From Prorocentrum cordatum (lineage: Eukaryota; Sar; Dinophyceae; Prorocentrales; Prorocentraceae), in the NCBI GenBank assembly GCA_963575745.1, contig CAUYUJ010011241.1, positions 1 to 23,980 of the forward strand: a stretch of 23,980 nucleotides of DNA. Reading direction: 5' to 3'. The position numbers and the translations under genes are program-made. Under the pieces are notes generated by a model. It was not told where the DNA came from and did not search any database. It worked only from the letters and a program-made list of their open reading frames with translations. Positions 23,920 to 23,980 of this stretch are shown here, piece by piece; within the stretch, counting starts at the first letter, position 1, and each line of letters begins with the position of its first letter.

Positions 23920-23980
23920 GGGGGAGGAGGGGGAAGAGGTGGAGGAGGAGGAGGAGGCGGAGGAGGAGGAGGAAGAGGAG
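23920..23980. repeat. (GGA)n tract, cut by window end
   Basis: The GGA array starts at about 23920 and runs to the last base of the window, so its length is unknown. Confidence 0.92.

Noticed and set aside
1-23980. Dinoflagellate spliced-leader relic, tRNA and rRNA genes
   Set aside because: I looked for the spliced-leader core CCATTTTGGCTCAAG on both strands and did not see it, and could recognise no tRNA or rRNA by reading; a covariance-model search would be needed to be sure.

Overview
The window looks like nuclear DNA of a large, repeat-dominated protist genome, most likely a dinoflagellate. Reasons: it is GC-rich with very long (GGA)n/(CCT)n tracts, TTTAGGG telomere-type motifs, decayed non-LTR retrotransposons of the apurinic-endonuclease plus reverse-transcriptase type, and one intron-poor or partial protein-like frame among many short inverted-repeat elements. 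There is no bacterial operon, RNA gene or CRISPR array. The assignment is inference; another alveolate or microalga is possible. Most long open frames here are translations of low-complexity DNA or repeats and are not genes.

Layout. 1-2360: GC-rich start, a long CCT tract, a roughly 200 bp inverted-repeat element (family A) in unique sequence, then a long GGA tract. 2480-3229: tandem ~155-160 bp satellite. 3230-5119: a 1.9 kb foldback-type element whose ~140 bp terminal inverted repeats begin with two TTTAGGG units and whose arms carry mirrored tandem repeats; it interrupts the satellite, which resumes at 5123. 5166-6930: TATG and GGA microsatellites around a ~165 bp tandem repeat. 7367-10077, minus strand: a decayed LINE (LINE-1 of this window). 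10206-13300: more family A ends, a TATG/TGTA microsatellite, and inverted-repeat families C, B and E. 13598-18710, minus strand: a GGA tract, a 287-residue unknown ORF, and a second, more divergent decayed LINE (LINE-2 of this window). 18721-20343: another family B copy and a minus-strand glycosyltransferase-like reading frame. 20344-23980: a dense mosaic of family E and C copies, a near-perfect 110 bp palindrome, GGA/CCT tracts, GATGCATCGGC repeats, satellite fragments, a further family A copy, and a final GGA tract cut by the window edge.

The only protein-coding features I would defend are two retrotransposon relics, one unknown ORF behind the second relic, and one glycosyltransferase-like ORF; all are on the minus strand. 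No multi-gene pathway is visible. The most interesting material is structural: the telomere-ended foldback element, four families of short inverted-repeat elements each with two or more copies, and very large purine/pyrimidine inverted tracts.
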